From: JAADHY01 sp964428935
GTDB taxonomy: Bacteria; Planctomycetota; Planctomycetia; Planctomycetales; Planctomycetaceae
NCBI GenBank assembly: GCA_964428935.1
Contig: CAYSAG010000306.1
Location: forward strand, 1 to 6,224
Length of the DNA stretch: 6,224 nt
Reading direction: 5' to 3'
Part shown: positions 1 through 6,224 of the stretch, in pieces
Layout: every line of letters starts with the position of its first letter
Numbering within the stretch: position 1 is the stretch's first letter
The notes under the pieces: generated by a model
What the model was told of the DNA's origin: nothing
The model's database searches: none
The model's input: only the letters and a program-made list of their open reading frames with translations
Position numbers and translations under genes: made by a program

Positions 1-1200
1 CGACAGGTGCTGCGGCGTGGTCAGCAGCAAACGCGGCTTCGGCTCCAACGTCACCTCCTGCAAACGCAACCGGTCGGGCAACTCCAACTGCGGAACCGAC
101 GCCAACCCCAGCAACCGTTCCAGAAACTCGTCCACGTCGTCTTCGGCGACCGTCAGCGGTTTGCCGGCGTTCAAGGCCGCCACCCACTCGGCAGCTCCGG
201 GTTCGAGCAGCGCCAGCGTGTTTTCCGTCACCAACAAGCCACCGGGCACCGCCGCCAGCACGCTCTCCACCGGACGACGCTCCCCCTTTCGCTCCAACCT
301 CGCCACCACCGTGTAGGCCCGGTCCCGCTGGTCGTACTCCAAGCGGGCGACCAGCCGCCACGGCGGTCCCTCGTCCCAAGCCAACGGCTGGCCCAGCGAG
401 TCGTTTGCCGCCGACAGCACGCACCGGCCGGCCCGACACACTTTCGGCAGAATCAGCCGAGCCAGCTCGAACGACACAGCCACTTGGTTCGGCAGCAGCT
501 TGCTGTCGCGCTTGGTGTCGAGGGGAAGAGCGGACAGGCACGAGAGGACGAACCGGTCCAGCTCGTCGCCCAGCTCGCCGACCTCGTCGACCGCCAGACG
601 CAAGTTCCTCAGACCGCCCCAGCGCCCGTCCGCTCGCCGACGCCGCTGGTACAGCCGTAGGACCAACCGTTGCAGTTGCCGTGACTGTTCCGTGTCGACG
701 GCGTACCAGACCTCCGTTTCCGGCCGCTCGGACCGTGGGCCGCCCAGACGCTCGCTGAGCAGACCGCGCAGCTCTTCCAGCCGAGTCTCCCATTCCCGAG
801 CCGGACGCAACGGCGGCAGCCAAGCCGGTTCGTCGGTCAAAGCGTCCAGCGGGCCGGCCGTCGTTTCGGCCTCCGGCTCCACCACCGCTGCACGAAACGG
901 CGGAAGGTAGCCGGGAGCCGCGTTGGGGGAAATGAGCCCCTCTTTCTCGGCCGCCACCAGCGTCGCCCACACGTGCTTGCACGTGGCTTCGGCGTCGTCC
1001 GGGCGGCACGAGCAACGCATTTGCAGCCGACCGTTGTCGCGGCGCAAAACGGCCGTCTGGCGCGTGCCGTCGTCGACCGCGGCCTCGATTCGGTCCGCCG
1101 ACACCCGCTCGATGGCCACACGGCCGGACTGAACGTACGCCTCTCCGCGAAACCGAATGTCGGCACGAAAGTTTGCGGCTAGTGACTGACTGAGTGGCAC
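1..1200 (-). CDS. SWIM zinc-finger protein, probable SNF2-family helicase (N-terminal part; gene runs off the left edge)
   Basis: The frame is open for all 400 codons from GTG at 1200 to the window edge, with no stop. An in-frame TGA at 1215-1213 leaves this GTG as the first usable start, and GAGGGGG lies 7 nt upstream of it. Residues 63-76 form a SWIM zinc finger of the CxCx(n)CxH type: C63, C65, C74 and H76, the last in CKHVWATL. Residues 121-400 are Leu/Arg/Glu-rich with no catalytic motif I can name. SWIM fingers are DNA- or protein-binding modules. In bacteria an N-terminal SWIM finger followed by several hundred residues commonly precedes an SNF2/HepA ATPase core, which would act on nucleic acid in the cytoplasm. 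The Walker A and DEAH motifs would lie outside the window, so 'helicase' is inferred from architecture. Another SWIM-containing protein remains possible. The gene is divergent from the aminotransferase at 1497. Confidence 0.8.
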   Translation of the reverse strand, partial: MPLSQSLAANFRADIRFRGEAYVQSGRVAIERVSADRIEAAVDDGTRQTAVLRRDNGRLQMRCSCRPDDAEATCKHVWATLVAAEKEGLISPNAAPGYLPPFRAAVVEPEAETTAGPLDALTDEPAWLPPLRPAREWETRLEELRGLLSERLGGPRSERPETEVWYAVDTEQSRQLQRLVLRLYQRRRRADGRWGGLRNLRLAVDEVGELGDELDRFVLSCLSALPLDTKRDSKLLPNQVAVSFELARLILPKVCRAGRCVLSAANDSLGQPLAWDEGPPWRLVARLEYDQRDRAYTVVARLERKGERRPVESVLAAVPGGLLVTENTLALLEPGAAEWVAALNAGKPLTVAEDDVDEFLERLLGLASVPQLELPDRLRLQEVTLEPKPRLLLTTPQHLS

Positions 1201-1207
1201 TCGACTG

Positions 1208-1214
1208 CCCCCTC
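1208..1214 (-). promoter_or_regulatory. Ribosome binding site of the SWIM/SNF2 gene
   Basis: On the minus strand GAGGGGG precedes the GTG at 1200 with 7 nt between. It overlaps the in-frame TGA at 1215-1213, so no start further upstream is possible in this frame. This supports the non-ATG start. Confidence 0.55.
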
Positions 1215-1264
1215 AGGCTTTCTCTGTTCTTGCTAGTTTGGCTGCTTCCGCTCCGACCAGCCCC

Positions 1265-1350
1265 GAAAGCCGGTCGCAGCGGCCGAACCTTTCAGCGTAA
1301 ACACCAACGGCCGATTTGACCAGTCCCTGCGCCGGCTTTCTGACGAAAGC
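1265..1350. repeat. Cluster of alternative inverted repeats in the helicase-side leader
   Basis: GAAAGCCGG at 1265-1273 is the exact reverse complement of CCGGCTTTC at 1332-1340. The same second arm also pairs locally: GCTTTC (1335-1340), loop TGAC, GAAAGC (1345-1350), a perfect 6-bp stem. The two pairings exclude each other. In a leftward transcript the order is GCTTTC, GAAAGCCGG, CCGGCTTTC, ending about 65 nt before the helicase start. The repeats are seen directly; any regulatory role is inference. Confidence 0.4.
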
Positions 1351-1401
1351 TGCGAAGGGGGGAGCCAGGGAAACGTGAAGCGCGTCCACCGCCACTCCGT
1401 A

Positions 1402-1430
1402 TTGACACGCCCAGGGGGCCCACGTACATT
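1402..1430 (+). promoter_or_regulatory. Sigma70-like promoter for the DegT-family aminotransferase
   Basis: TTGACA (1402-1407) matches the -35 consensus exactly. A 17-nt spacer follows, then TACATT (1425-1430), which matches four of six -10 positions including the first two and the last. Transcription would start near 1437, giving a leader of about 60 nt before the ATG at 1497. The GC-rich surroundings make this AT-containing pair stand out. No start-site data are available. Confidence 0.65.
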
Positions 1431-1486
1431 ACCGCGGCCACGGCCGGCTCTCTCTCCTGTTCCAAGGAACGGAACCTCTTGCGTTT

Positions 1487-1490
1487 GGAG
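1487..1490 (+). promoter_or_regulatory. Ribosome binding site that decides the aminotransferase start
   Basis: GGAG lies 6 nt before the ATG at 1497 (spacer TCGCAC). This favours that ATG over an in-frame TTG at 1479, which has a weaker, more distant AAGGAA at 1464-1469. Confidence 0.6.
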
Positions 1491-1496
1491 TCGCAC

Positions 1497-2687
1497 ATGG
1501 CAGGACAGTCCTGTTCTTCGGAAGGCACGACGCCGCGTCAGCGTGTTCCTTTCGTCGACCTGTCTTTCCAGCACCAACCGATTCTGGACGAGCTGCAGCA
1601 GGCGGTCTCCCGCGTCTTTCAGTCGAACGCGTTCGTCTTGGGCGAGGAGGTCCAGCGGTTCGAGGAGCACTTCGCGGAGTACTGCGACTCGCGCTTTGCC
1701 GTCGGGTGTGCTTCCGGCACCGACGCCCTCATTCTCTCGCTCATGGCTCTAGACATTGGCCCGGGCGACGAGGTCATTACGACTCCGTTTTCGTTTTTCG
1801 CAACGGCCAGTTGCATTGCTCGGGTTGGAGCCACACCGGTTTTCGCCGACATTGAGCCTTCCAGCTTCAACCTGGACCCGCGAAGCGTCGAAGAACGCCT
1901 GACCCCTCGCACGCGAGCCATCATTCCGGTCCACTTGTTCGGCCAGTGCGCGGACATGGAGCCGTTGTGGCGAATCGCCGTGCGAAACGGACTGAGCATT
2001 GTTGAGGACGCTTGCCAAGCGGTGGGAGCGGAGTACCGAGGCCGACGGGCGGGCGTCCTGGGCACGCTGGGTTGCTTCAGCTTCTTCCCGACGAAGAACC
2101 TGGGGGGAGCGGGCGACGGCGGAGCCGTCACGGCGGACGACGCCGACCTGGCCGAACGGCTTCGACGACTCCGGGTCCACGGCGACACGGGCGGTTACAC
2201 GCACGTCGAGCTGGGCATCAACAGTCGGCTGGACGCTCTGCAGGCGGCCGTGCTGGACGTCAAGCTGCGACACTTGGAGAAATGGACTGCTGCCCGCCAG
2301 CAAAACGCTCGACGCTACGGCGAGCTTTTCCGTAAGTACGGCCTGTTGGACGTCGTCGAGCTGCCGACGGTGGGGCCGGAGCGGCGTCACGTGTTCAATC
2401 AGTACTGCATCCGCGTCAAGGCCGGACTGCGGGACCGGCTGCTGTCGGAGCTTCGAAAACGCGGCGTCGGCTGTGCCGTGTACTACCCCAAGCCGCTCCA
2501 CCTGCAAAAGTGCTTCGCTCACCTCGGCTACCGGCCGGGCGACTTGCCCGAAGCCGAGAAGGCCGCGGCCGAGGTCTTGGCGCTGCCCGTCTTTCCGGGC
2601 CTCACAGCGGAGCAGCAAGAGACCGTCGTGCGGACCATTGCTGAGGTGCTGGGTCGACTGGAAGAAGCCGAGCGGCAGGCGGCTTGA
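1497..2687 (+). CDS. DegT/DnrJ/EryC1/StrS-family PLP-dependent aminotransferase
   Basis: This 396-residue protein is full length for the family. These enzymes transfer an amino group, usually from glutamate, to a keto-sugar nucleotide in cytoplasmic synthesis of amino sugars for surface glycans or glycosylated metabolites. Visible landmarks, numbered from ATG 1497: VPFVDLSF at 17-24; ASGTDAL at 72-78 (PLP phosphate contact); VEDACQAVGAEY from 169, with D171 facing the PLP ring nitrogen; SFFPTKNLGGAGDGG around 195-209, with K200 as the Schiff-base lysine; LGINSRLDALQAA from 239; HVFNQYCIRV from 298; and YYPKPLH at 329-335. No key residue is missing. It has its own promoter and no sugar-pathway neighbour in the window, so the exact substrate cannot be named. 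WbpE/FdtB-like 3-keto-sugar or WecE-like 4-keto-sugar transaminases are candidates. An alternative TTG start at 1479 would add six residues. The gene converges on the propeller gene. Confidence 0.93.
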   Translation: MAGQSCSSEGTTPRQRVPFVDLSFQHQPILDELQQAVSRVFQSNAFVLGEEVQRFEEHFAEYCDSRFAVGCASGTDALILSLMALDIGPGDEVITTPFSFFATASCIARVGATPVFADIEPSSFNLDPRSVEERLTPRTRAIIPVHLFGQCADMEPLWRIAVRNGLSIVEDACQAVGAEYRGRRAGVLGTLGCFSFFPTKNLGGAGDGGAVTADDADLAERLRRLRVHGDTGGYTHVELGINSRLDALQAAVLDVKLRHLEKWTAARQQNARRYGELFRKYGLLDVVELPTVGPERRHVFNQYCIRVKAGLRDRLLSELRKRGVGCAVYYPKPLHLQKCFAHLGYRPGDLPEAEKAAAEVLALPVFPGLTAEQQETVVRTIAEVLGRLEEAERQAA

Positions 2688-2773
2688 GCGAGCTCGTGCT
2701 GTCCACGCCCCGACGACCTCCGGTCGGGCCGAGCGTTCCTTTCGTCGACCTTTCGTTCCGCCGGTTGGCTTGA
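2684..2773 (+). pseudogene. Possible N-terminal remnant of a second, tandem DegT-family gene
   Basis: A TTG at 2684 overlaps the aminotransferase stop in the compact TTGA arrangement typical of coupled operon genes. It opens 29 codons ending at TGA 2771-2773. Codons 18-25 read VPFVDLSF, identical to codons 17-24 of the upstream aminotransferase, and 17 nt match exactly (1545-1561 and 2735-2751). Just after the match, Leu and Ser use different codons in the two copies (CTG TCT versus CTT TCG), as expected for old paralogues rather than a recent DNA copy. The first 17 codons do not resemble the upstream leader, and no frame after the TGA continues like a DegT protein. It may be a degraded tandem paralogue, a chance frame around a short duplication, or a small translated peptide. 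Confidence 0.4.
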
Positions 2774-2795
2774 ACCAGGACGCCGCGCAGCGAAA

Positions 2796-2829
2796 CGGGC
2801 GCCGAGCGGAACGGCCGCTTCGGCGCCCG
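2796..2829. terminator. Strong hairpin between convergent genes, probable bidirectional terminator
   Basis: Arm 2796-2809 pairs with arm 2815-2829 around the 5-nt loop AACGG. This gives 14 base pairs, almost all G-C, with one bulged T (2819 or 2820). It lies about 108 nt after the aminotransferase stop and about 66 nt after the propeller-protein stop, where a shared terminator would be expected. Neither side has a proper U-tract, so it may be a non-canonical terminator or an mRNA 3'-end stabiliser. A weaker stem, CCCGAC (2709-2714) with GTCGGG (2723-2728), lies closer to the aminotransferase. Confidence 0.55.
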
Positions 2830-2895
2830 AATGCGTTCGAGCCGCCACGCGTCCGACAAGCTCACGCCGTCCGCGTGCCGGAGCCGGTCGAAGCG

Positions 2896-5800
2896 CTACT
2901 GTCCGGCGTAGCAGACCAGCGAGCCGTGGCGAGTGACCAGGAACAGGTGGCCGTTGGCGGCAACGAGTCCGTCGAAGGCCGGCACGTCCTCCAACCGGTG
3001 TTCGGCCAGCTTCTTGCCGTCCTCCTTGGAGAACACCTGCAGGACGCCGCCGTACTCACCGTTCAGCCACTTCAGCTGCTCGGCCATTTTCTTGTGGTAG
3101 ACCTCTTCGTTGGAGCGGCCCCACAGGGCTTTCTCGTCGGCTACGTCGCGCGGCCCGGCAATGAACAGCCGGTCGTTAGCCAGGACCATGGCCTTGGCAA
3201 TGACGTCCGGGTCCTCGTGCACCCAGTAGTACTTCAGCGCCGTCAGCTTCTCCATTGGAAGCTGAGACAGCTTCTTCCAGTCGACCGACTGCCCGGCCAA
3301 CGGGTTGTCGGTGGGGTAGCGTCCGGGAATCCACTTGCCTTCCAGCCTGGGAATGCCGACCTTGCGAGCGGGCTTCTTGTCGGCACAGTAGAGCCGGTAC
3401 TCGCAGACCGACGTGTTGCACATGAGCTCGGGGTCGCGAGCGTAGGCGTACGCGTTCTTTTCGTCGAAGCACAGAATTCGACCGCACGGCACGCGCTTGA
3501 ACGGAAGCTGGAACTCGGCCCAGCCTTCGCCGGCCGCCCGACCGTAAATCCAGTACGTCCGCTGGTGCCAAGCGTCGTCCAGGAAGGACGTGGGAGCGAA
3601 CAGGTGCACTTCCTGGTCGTACTGCGTGTCCGGTCGTTGCGGCCGAATGCGGACACGCCGGCCGTCCAACGTGAAGGTCTGCGACTTCATGTAGACGTAC
3701 TGGCCGTCGCTGGAAAGAATGTCCGGCTGGGCCACGGGCATGTGTTTGCCCATGAGCAGGTCGTCGACCAGCTTGTCGGTGCCCGGCACGTGACGGTCCA
3801 TGACGTTTTCGAAAAGGAGCCGACCCGTCTTCGGGTCCAGAATGAGCATTCTTAGACCGCCGTCCAAAAACAGGCTGCGGCCAGCCACGCAGTACAGCTT
3901 GCCGTCCTGAATCAGCACGCTGCCGAACAGCGGCCAGACCGACTCCAGCCGCCCGTACGACACCAGCTTTCGGCTGTTCGGCGCGGCTTGGAAGCGCCAC
4001 GCCAGTTGGCCGGTCTCGGCGTCCAGTGCGTAGACGAAACCGTCCGCACACCCGAAGAACGCCAAGCCGTGGTAGAGAGTGGGCGGTGAGTTGACACGAC
4101 CGCCGGCCACGAAGTGCCACAGCTCCTGCCCGGTCGTCGGGTCCAAAGCGTAGACGGTGTGCTGGTCGACCGCGCTGACCAGCAACTTTCCGTCCGCCAC
4201 CACCGGCTGCGTCAGCTTGGTGCCGAAGTCTTTCTTCCAGGCACGGCGAACGTTGACGGGGACGTCCGTCCGAACGTAGCCGCTCCGCATGTTGTCGTGG
4301 CGGAACGTGGGCCACTCCGCGGCCGACCACTCCGCCTGCTCCTTCCACACCCCGTAAGCCGGACCCTTCGTCAACCGCTTCTCGGCCGGCGGTGCCTCAG
4401 CCGGCTGAGGCGTCGACGTCAGGGCGCAAAAGCCGTTCAACTTCGACTGGTAGTAGCACGCACAAGCGTGCGGCGGCACGTAAATCATTCCGTTTGCGGG
4501 CATCAAGCCGTAAAAACACCCGCCGCGGACCCAGTGGTTGTTGAACCACTCGTTCGTCTGAAGGTCGTACAGCATGACCCCCATCATGGGCGGCAGCAGG
4601 AACCGTTCCGTCGCTCGCCCGGGGTAACACCGCTGGTGAATGTAAAACGACCGAATGGGGTTCCGGTACTCGGCGACCTTCTTTCCGTCCTCCAAGCTGT
4701 AGACCACGAACTGACCGTTGTTCGGCCGACCCAGCACCCAAATGCGGTCGCCAATGACGTAGAAGTCCTCCAGACTGAAGTGGCCCGACCGCGGCTTGTT
4801 CTTCACGGTCCAAAGAAGGCGACCGTCGTAAGCGTCCAAGGCGAAAATGTACTTCCGGGGCGAGAACAACACTTTGTCTTCGTACAACACCAACCGCGGA
4901 CCACTGTAGCCGGTCGGCACCAGGTCGATTTCCAGCGTGTCCTGCTTCCAAAGCACTTTGCCGGTCCGGCGGTCCAGCGCAACCACGGCCTGACCGTCGT
5001 GGAAGCAAACCATTCGGCTGTCGGCCGCCAAAGTCATTGGCGTAATGGGGGTCTCCATTTGCCAGAGCAGCTTGCCGTCCTCGGCCCGGAAGGCCTTCAA
5101 CACCCGCAGTCCTTTGTCGCGGTGCCACCCCCAACGCACGCTGGCCCGGTCCCGCTCTTTCCAACAGTTGGCGTTCTCCTGACGGTAGTCACACATGGTT
5201 CGGTCCGGGTCGACCGCGGCGAAAACGACCCCGTTGGAGACAACCAGCTCGAACGTCGTGGCCGTCTCTGGGTAAACGACCAGCTCCCGGCCGGTCGCGG
5301 CGTCCAGACACAGCAGGTCTTGACCAATGCCGGGGGCAATGTAAACGCGGTCGCCAACGGCCACGAGCCGACGCGGCATCCACCCCGGTCCGCTCTTCAG
5401 CGGGAACAAGGCGTTGAACCAGTCGTGGAGCGGCCGTTTCCACAAGACGACGCCGTTGAATGCGTCTCGAGCCGTCAGCATGAATTTCGACGGCAGTTGA
5501 ATCGACTCCGTCGGCCCTTCGTCGAAAACGTAGAAGACACGTCCGGCCGCCGAAACCATGGCCTGCAGACTGGCCGTGTGCTCGTGGCTTCGAGCCCAGT
5601 ACGGGCCGCCGGTCCATTGCAGCCCTCGCGGGTGTCCGACCACTCGGTCGTGCGACAGAGCCGTGCCTTGGGGGTCATGCAGGTAGTGAGTCCACTCGTC
5701 CAAGTCCTCCGGCCAAGGCTTCACCTTCTTGACCCACCGACCGTCTTGCTTGACCAAGGCCACGCCCCCGGGTCGCAACACCCGCAGGACCTCCGAAAGC

Positions 5801-6138
5801 GGCACCGGTCCCAGCTGCTCCGCGACAACCAGATTCACCAAGTTGTCGACGAAGGGCAGTTGGCCGCTGGCGTCGAGCTGCTCGAAAGTGAGCCTGCCCG
5901 ACACTCCCTTGGCCAACGCGTACTCCCGAGCCTTCCGGACGTTGTCTGCGTCTGCGTCCAGCCCGTGAACCAGACAACGGTCGTTGACCAGCAGCTCAGC
6001 CGTCAGTCGTCCGTCGCCACAGCCCAAGTGCACAATCACTCCCGAACGAACGCCCGCTTGGTCCAGCAGCTGTTCCGCTTTCTCCGGACGGGCCGCTGCG
6101 GGCCACAGCAACAACGCCAACACCAGCAGCTTTTTCAT
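2896..6138 (-). CDS. Secreted methyltransferase-like / PQQ-type beta-propeller fusion protein
   Basis: The protein has 1080 residues and ends at TAG 2898-2896. I chose ATG 6138 because it has a strong Shine-Dalgarno and opens a clear signal peptide: MKK, a Leu-rich core, and AAA at 14-16 as the likely cleavage site. Residues about 20-135 look like a class I SAM-methyltransferase fold: motif I HLGCGDGR (37-44), LDADADN (60-66), and VLRVLRPGGVALV (117-129). From about 195 onward come PQQ-type propeller repeats of the form LD..TG..LW: near 223, 277, 350, 387, 433 and 479, then 664, 704, 766 and 1035. A Pro/Ala/Glu linker (577-586) separates the two groups, and WPTFRHDN (609-616) opens the second. 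Residues 779-1034 lack a recognisable repeat and carry several cysteines (885, 890, 907, 912, 918). No CxxCH haem site or PQQ-dehydrogenase signature was seen, so 'PQQ' describes the fold, not proven cofactor binding. I associate this architecture with Planctomycetota. Its substrate is unknown. Confidence 0.88.
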   Translation of the reverse strand: MKKLLVLALLLWPAAARPEKAEQLLDQAGVRSGVIVHLGCGDGRLTAELLVNDRCLVHGLDADADNVRKAREYALAKGVSGRLTFEQLDASGQLPFVDNLVNLVVAEQLGPVPLSEVLRVLRPGGVALVKQDGRWVKKVKPWPEDLDEWTHYLHDPQGTALSHDRVVGHPRGLQWTGGPYWARSHEHTASLQAMVSAAGRVFYVFDEGPTESIQLPSKFMLTARDAFNGVVLWKRPLHDWFNALFPLKSGPGWMPRRLVAVGDRVYIAPGIGQDLLCLDAATGRELVVYPETATTFELVVSNGVVFAAVDPDRTMCDYRQENANCWKERDRASVRWGWHRDKGLRVLKAFRAEDGKLLWQMETPITPMTLAADSRMVCFHDGQAVVALDRRTGKVLWKQDTLEIDLVPTGYSGPRLVLYEDKVLFSPRKYIFALDAYDGRLLWTVKNKPRSGHFSLEDFYVIGDRIWVLGRPNNGQFVVYSLEDGKKVAEYRNPIRSFYIHQRCYPGRATERFLLPPMMGVMLYDLQTNEWFNNHWVRGGCFYGLMPANGMIYVPPHACACYYQSKLNGFCALTSTPQPAEAPPAEKRLTKGPAYGVWKEQAEWSAAEWPTFRHDNMRSGYVRTDVPVNVRRAWKKDFGTKLTQPVVADGKLLVSAVDQHTVYALDPTTGQELWHFVAGGRVNSPPTLYHGLAFFGCADGFVYALDAETGQLAWRFQAAPNSRKLVSYGRLESVWPLFGSVLIQDGKLYCVAGRSLFLDGGLRMLILDPKTGRLLFENVMDRHVPGTDKLVDDLLMGKHMPVAQPDILSSDGQYVYMKSQTFTLDGRRVRIRPQRPDTQYDQEVHLFAPTSFLDDAWHQRTYWIYGRAAGEGWAEFQLPFKRVPCGRILCFDEKNAYAYARDPELMCNTSVCEYRLYCADKKPARKVGIPRLEGKWIPGRYPTDNPLAGQSVDWKKLSQLPMEKLTALKYYWVHEDPDVIAKAMVLANDRLFIAGPRDVADEKALWGRSNEEVYHKKMAEQLKWLNGEYGGVLQVFSKEDGKKLAEHRLEDVPAFDGLVAANGHLFLVTRHGSLVCYAGQ

Positions 6139-6142
6139 GGCG

Positions 6143-6150
6143 TCCTCCCC
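6143..6150 (-). promoter_or_regulatory. Ribosome binding site that decides the propeller-protein start
   Basis: On the minus strand GGGGAGGA precedes ATG 6138, with 5 nt between GGAGG and the start codon. The frame stays open upstream to 6213, but that 25-residue extension would bury the signal peptide, so this site supports the shorter protein. Confidence 0.75.
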
Positions 6151-6165
6151 AGTGAATGCTTCATT

Positions 6166-6185
6166 CCACGGCCAGTCGTCCGTGG
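6166..6185. repeat. Short inverted repeat in the propeller-gene 5' flank
   Basis: CCACGG (6166-6171) and CCGTGG (6180-6185) are exact reverse complements around 8 nt, lying 28-47 nt upstream of ATG 6138. This could be an operator half-site pair or a leader hairpin. At 6 bp it could also be chance. I saw no convincing -35/-10 pair in 6139-6224, so the promoter may lie beyond the right edge. Confidence 0.3.
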
Positions 6186-6224
6186 CACTCGTACTGAAAC
6201 ACACTCTGTCCAACTCAGGGCTCG

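Larger units (their letters stand above)
1201..1496. other. Divergent intergenic region
   Basis: About 296 nt separate two divergently read genes. The right part holds a good sigma70-like promoter for the aminotransferase (1402-1430), followed by a leader of about 60 nt. In that leader GTTCC (1459-1463) can pair with either of two adjacent GGAAC copies (1466-1470, 1471-1475). The left part holds a cluster of inverted repeats (1265-1350) listed separately. I found no convincing -35/-10 pair reading left toward the helicase gene and no tRNA. A 60-codon minus-strand frame fills much of the space but lacks support as a gene. Confidence 0.7.

Noticed and set aside
7..660. Plus-strand frame of 217 codons
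   Set aside because: It is antisense to the SWIM/SNF2 gene, low in complexity and rich in Arg, Gln and Pro. The opposite strand encodes a clear zinc finger in a continuous frame.
1213..1395. Minus-strand 60-codon frame starting at GTG, ending 12 nt before the SWIM/SNF2 start
   Set aside because: It has no properly spaced Shine-Dalgarno, weaker third-position GC preference than the neighbouring genes, no recognisable motif, and inverted repeats inside it. A small upstream protein is not excluded.
1749..2618. Minus-strand frame of 289 codons
   Set aside because: It lies wholly antisense to the aminotransferase, whose catalytic motifs are intact. It has no Shine-Dalgarno or recognisable domain.
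2863..2877. Hairpin CACGC/GCGTG with a 5-nt loop just after the propeller stop
   Set aside because: Only five base pairs and no U-tract. Such stems are common by chance in GC-rich DNA, and the larger hairpin at 2796-2829 is a better terminator.
1999..3855. Plus-strand frame of 618 codons
   Set aside because: It runs out of frame through the aminotransferase and then antisense through the propeller gene. Its composition is Arg/Ser-rich and it has no family motif, so it is a product of high GC.
3176..4348. Minus-strand frame of 390 codons inside the propeller gene
   Set aside because: It is a shifted frame of the same strand, with Arg-rich low-complexity translation, while the main frame carries regular propeller repeats.
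6139..6213. A 25-codon N-terminal extension of the propeller protein
   Set aside because: It would place a non-hydrophobic segment before a typical signal peptide, and the strong GGAGG sits before the internal ATG at 6138.
1..6224. tRNA, rRNA, CRISPR array, insertion sequence, prophage or defence cassette
   Set aside because: I found no spaced direct repeats, transposase motifs, terminal inverted repeats, tRNA-like folds or defence-associated genes. An exotic system is not supported by this window.

Overview
This is a GC-rich bacterial window (I judge roughly 60-65% GC by eye) with three substantial protein-coding genes and little else. The lineage is probably Planctomycetota. That rests mainly on the long exported PQQ-type beta-propeller protein fused to an N-terminal methyltransferase-like domain, an architecture I associate with that phylum, and on its WPTFRHDN-type signature. 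No rRNA or other taxonomic marker is present, so this is an inference.

Layout from left to right. Positions 1-1200 (minus strand) hold the first 400 codons of a SWIM zinc-finger protein, most likely a SNF2/HepA-type DEAD/DEAH helicase whose ATPase core lies beyond the left edge. Positions 1201-1496 form a divergent intergenic region. It has a clear sigma70-like promoter (TTGACA, 17 nt, TACATT) reading right, and a cluster of mutually exclusive inverted repeats on the helicase side. Positions 1497-2687 (plus) encode a complete DegT/DnrJ/EryC1/StrS aminotransferase with its PLP lysine and the usual motifs. Positions 2688-2895 separate two convergent genes and contain a long, near-perfect hairpin, a likely bidirectional terminator. 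Positions 2896-6138 (minus) encode a complete 1080-residue secreted protein: signal peptide, class I SAM-methyltransferase-like domain, then two groups of PQQ-type propeller repeats. Positions 6139-6224 are its 5' flank.

The three genes do not form an obvious pathway: the first two are divergent, and the second and third converge. The aminotransferase suggests nucleotide-sugar (surface glycan) biosynthesis, the propeller protein acts outside the cytoplasm, and the helicase is a nucleic-acid enzyme. I see no phage, transposon, CRISPR or defence-island signature.

The least expected observation is a 29-codon reading frame whose start overlaps the aminotransferase stop (TTGA). Its codons 18-25 repeat that enzyme's N-terminal motif VPFVDLSF, which sits at codons 17-24 of the intact gene, with synonymous codon differences. 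This looks like the remnant of a second, tandem DegT-family gene.
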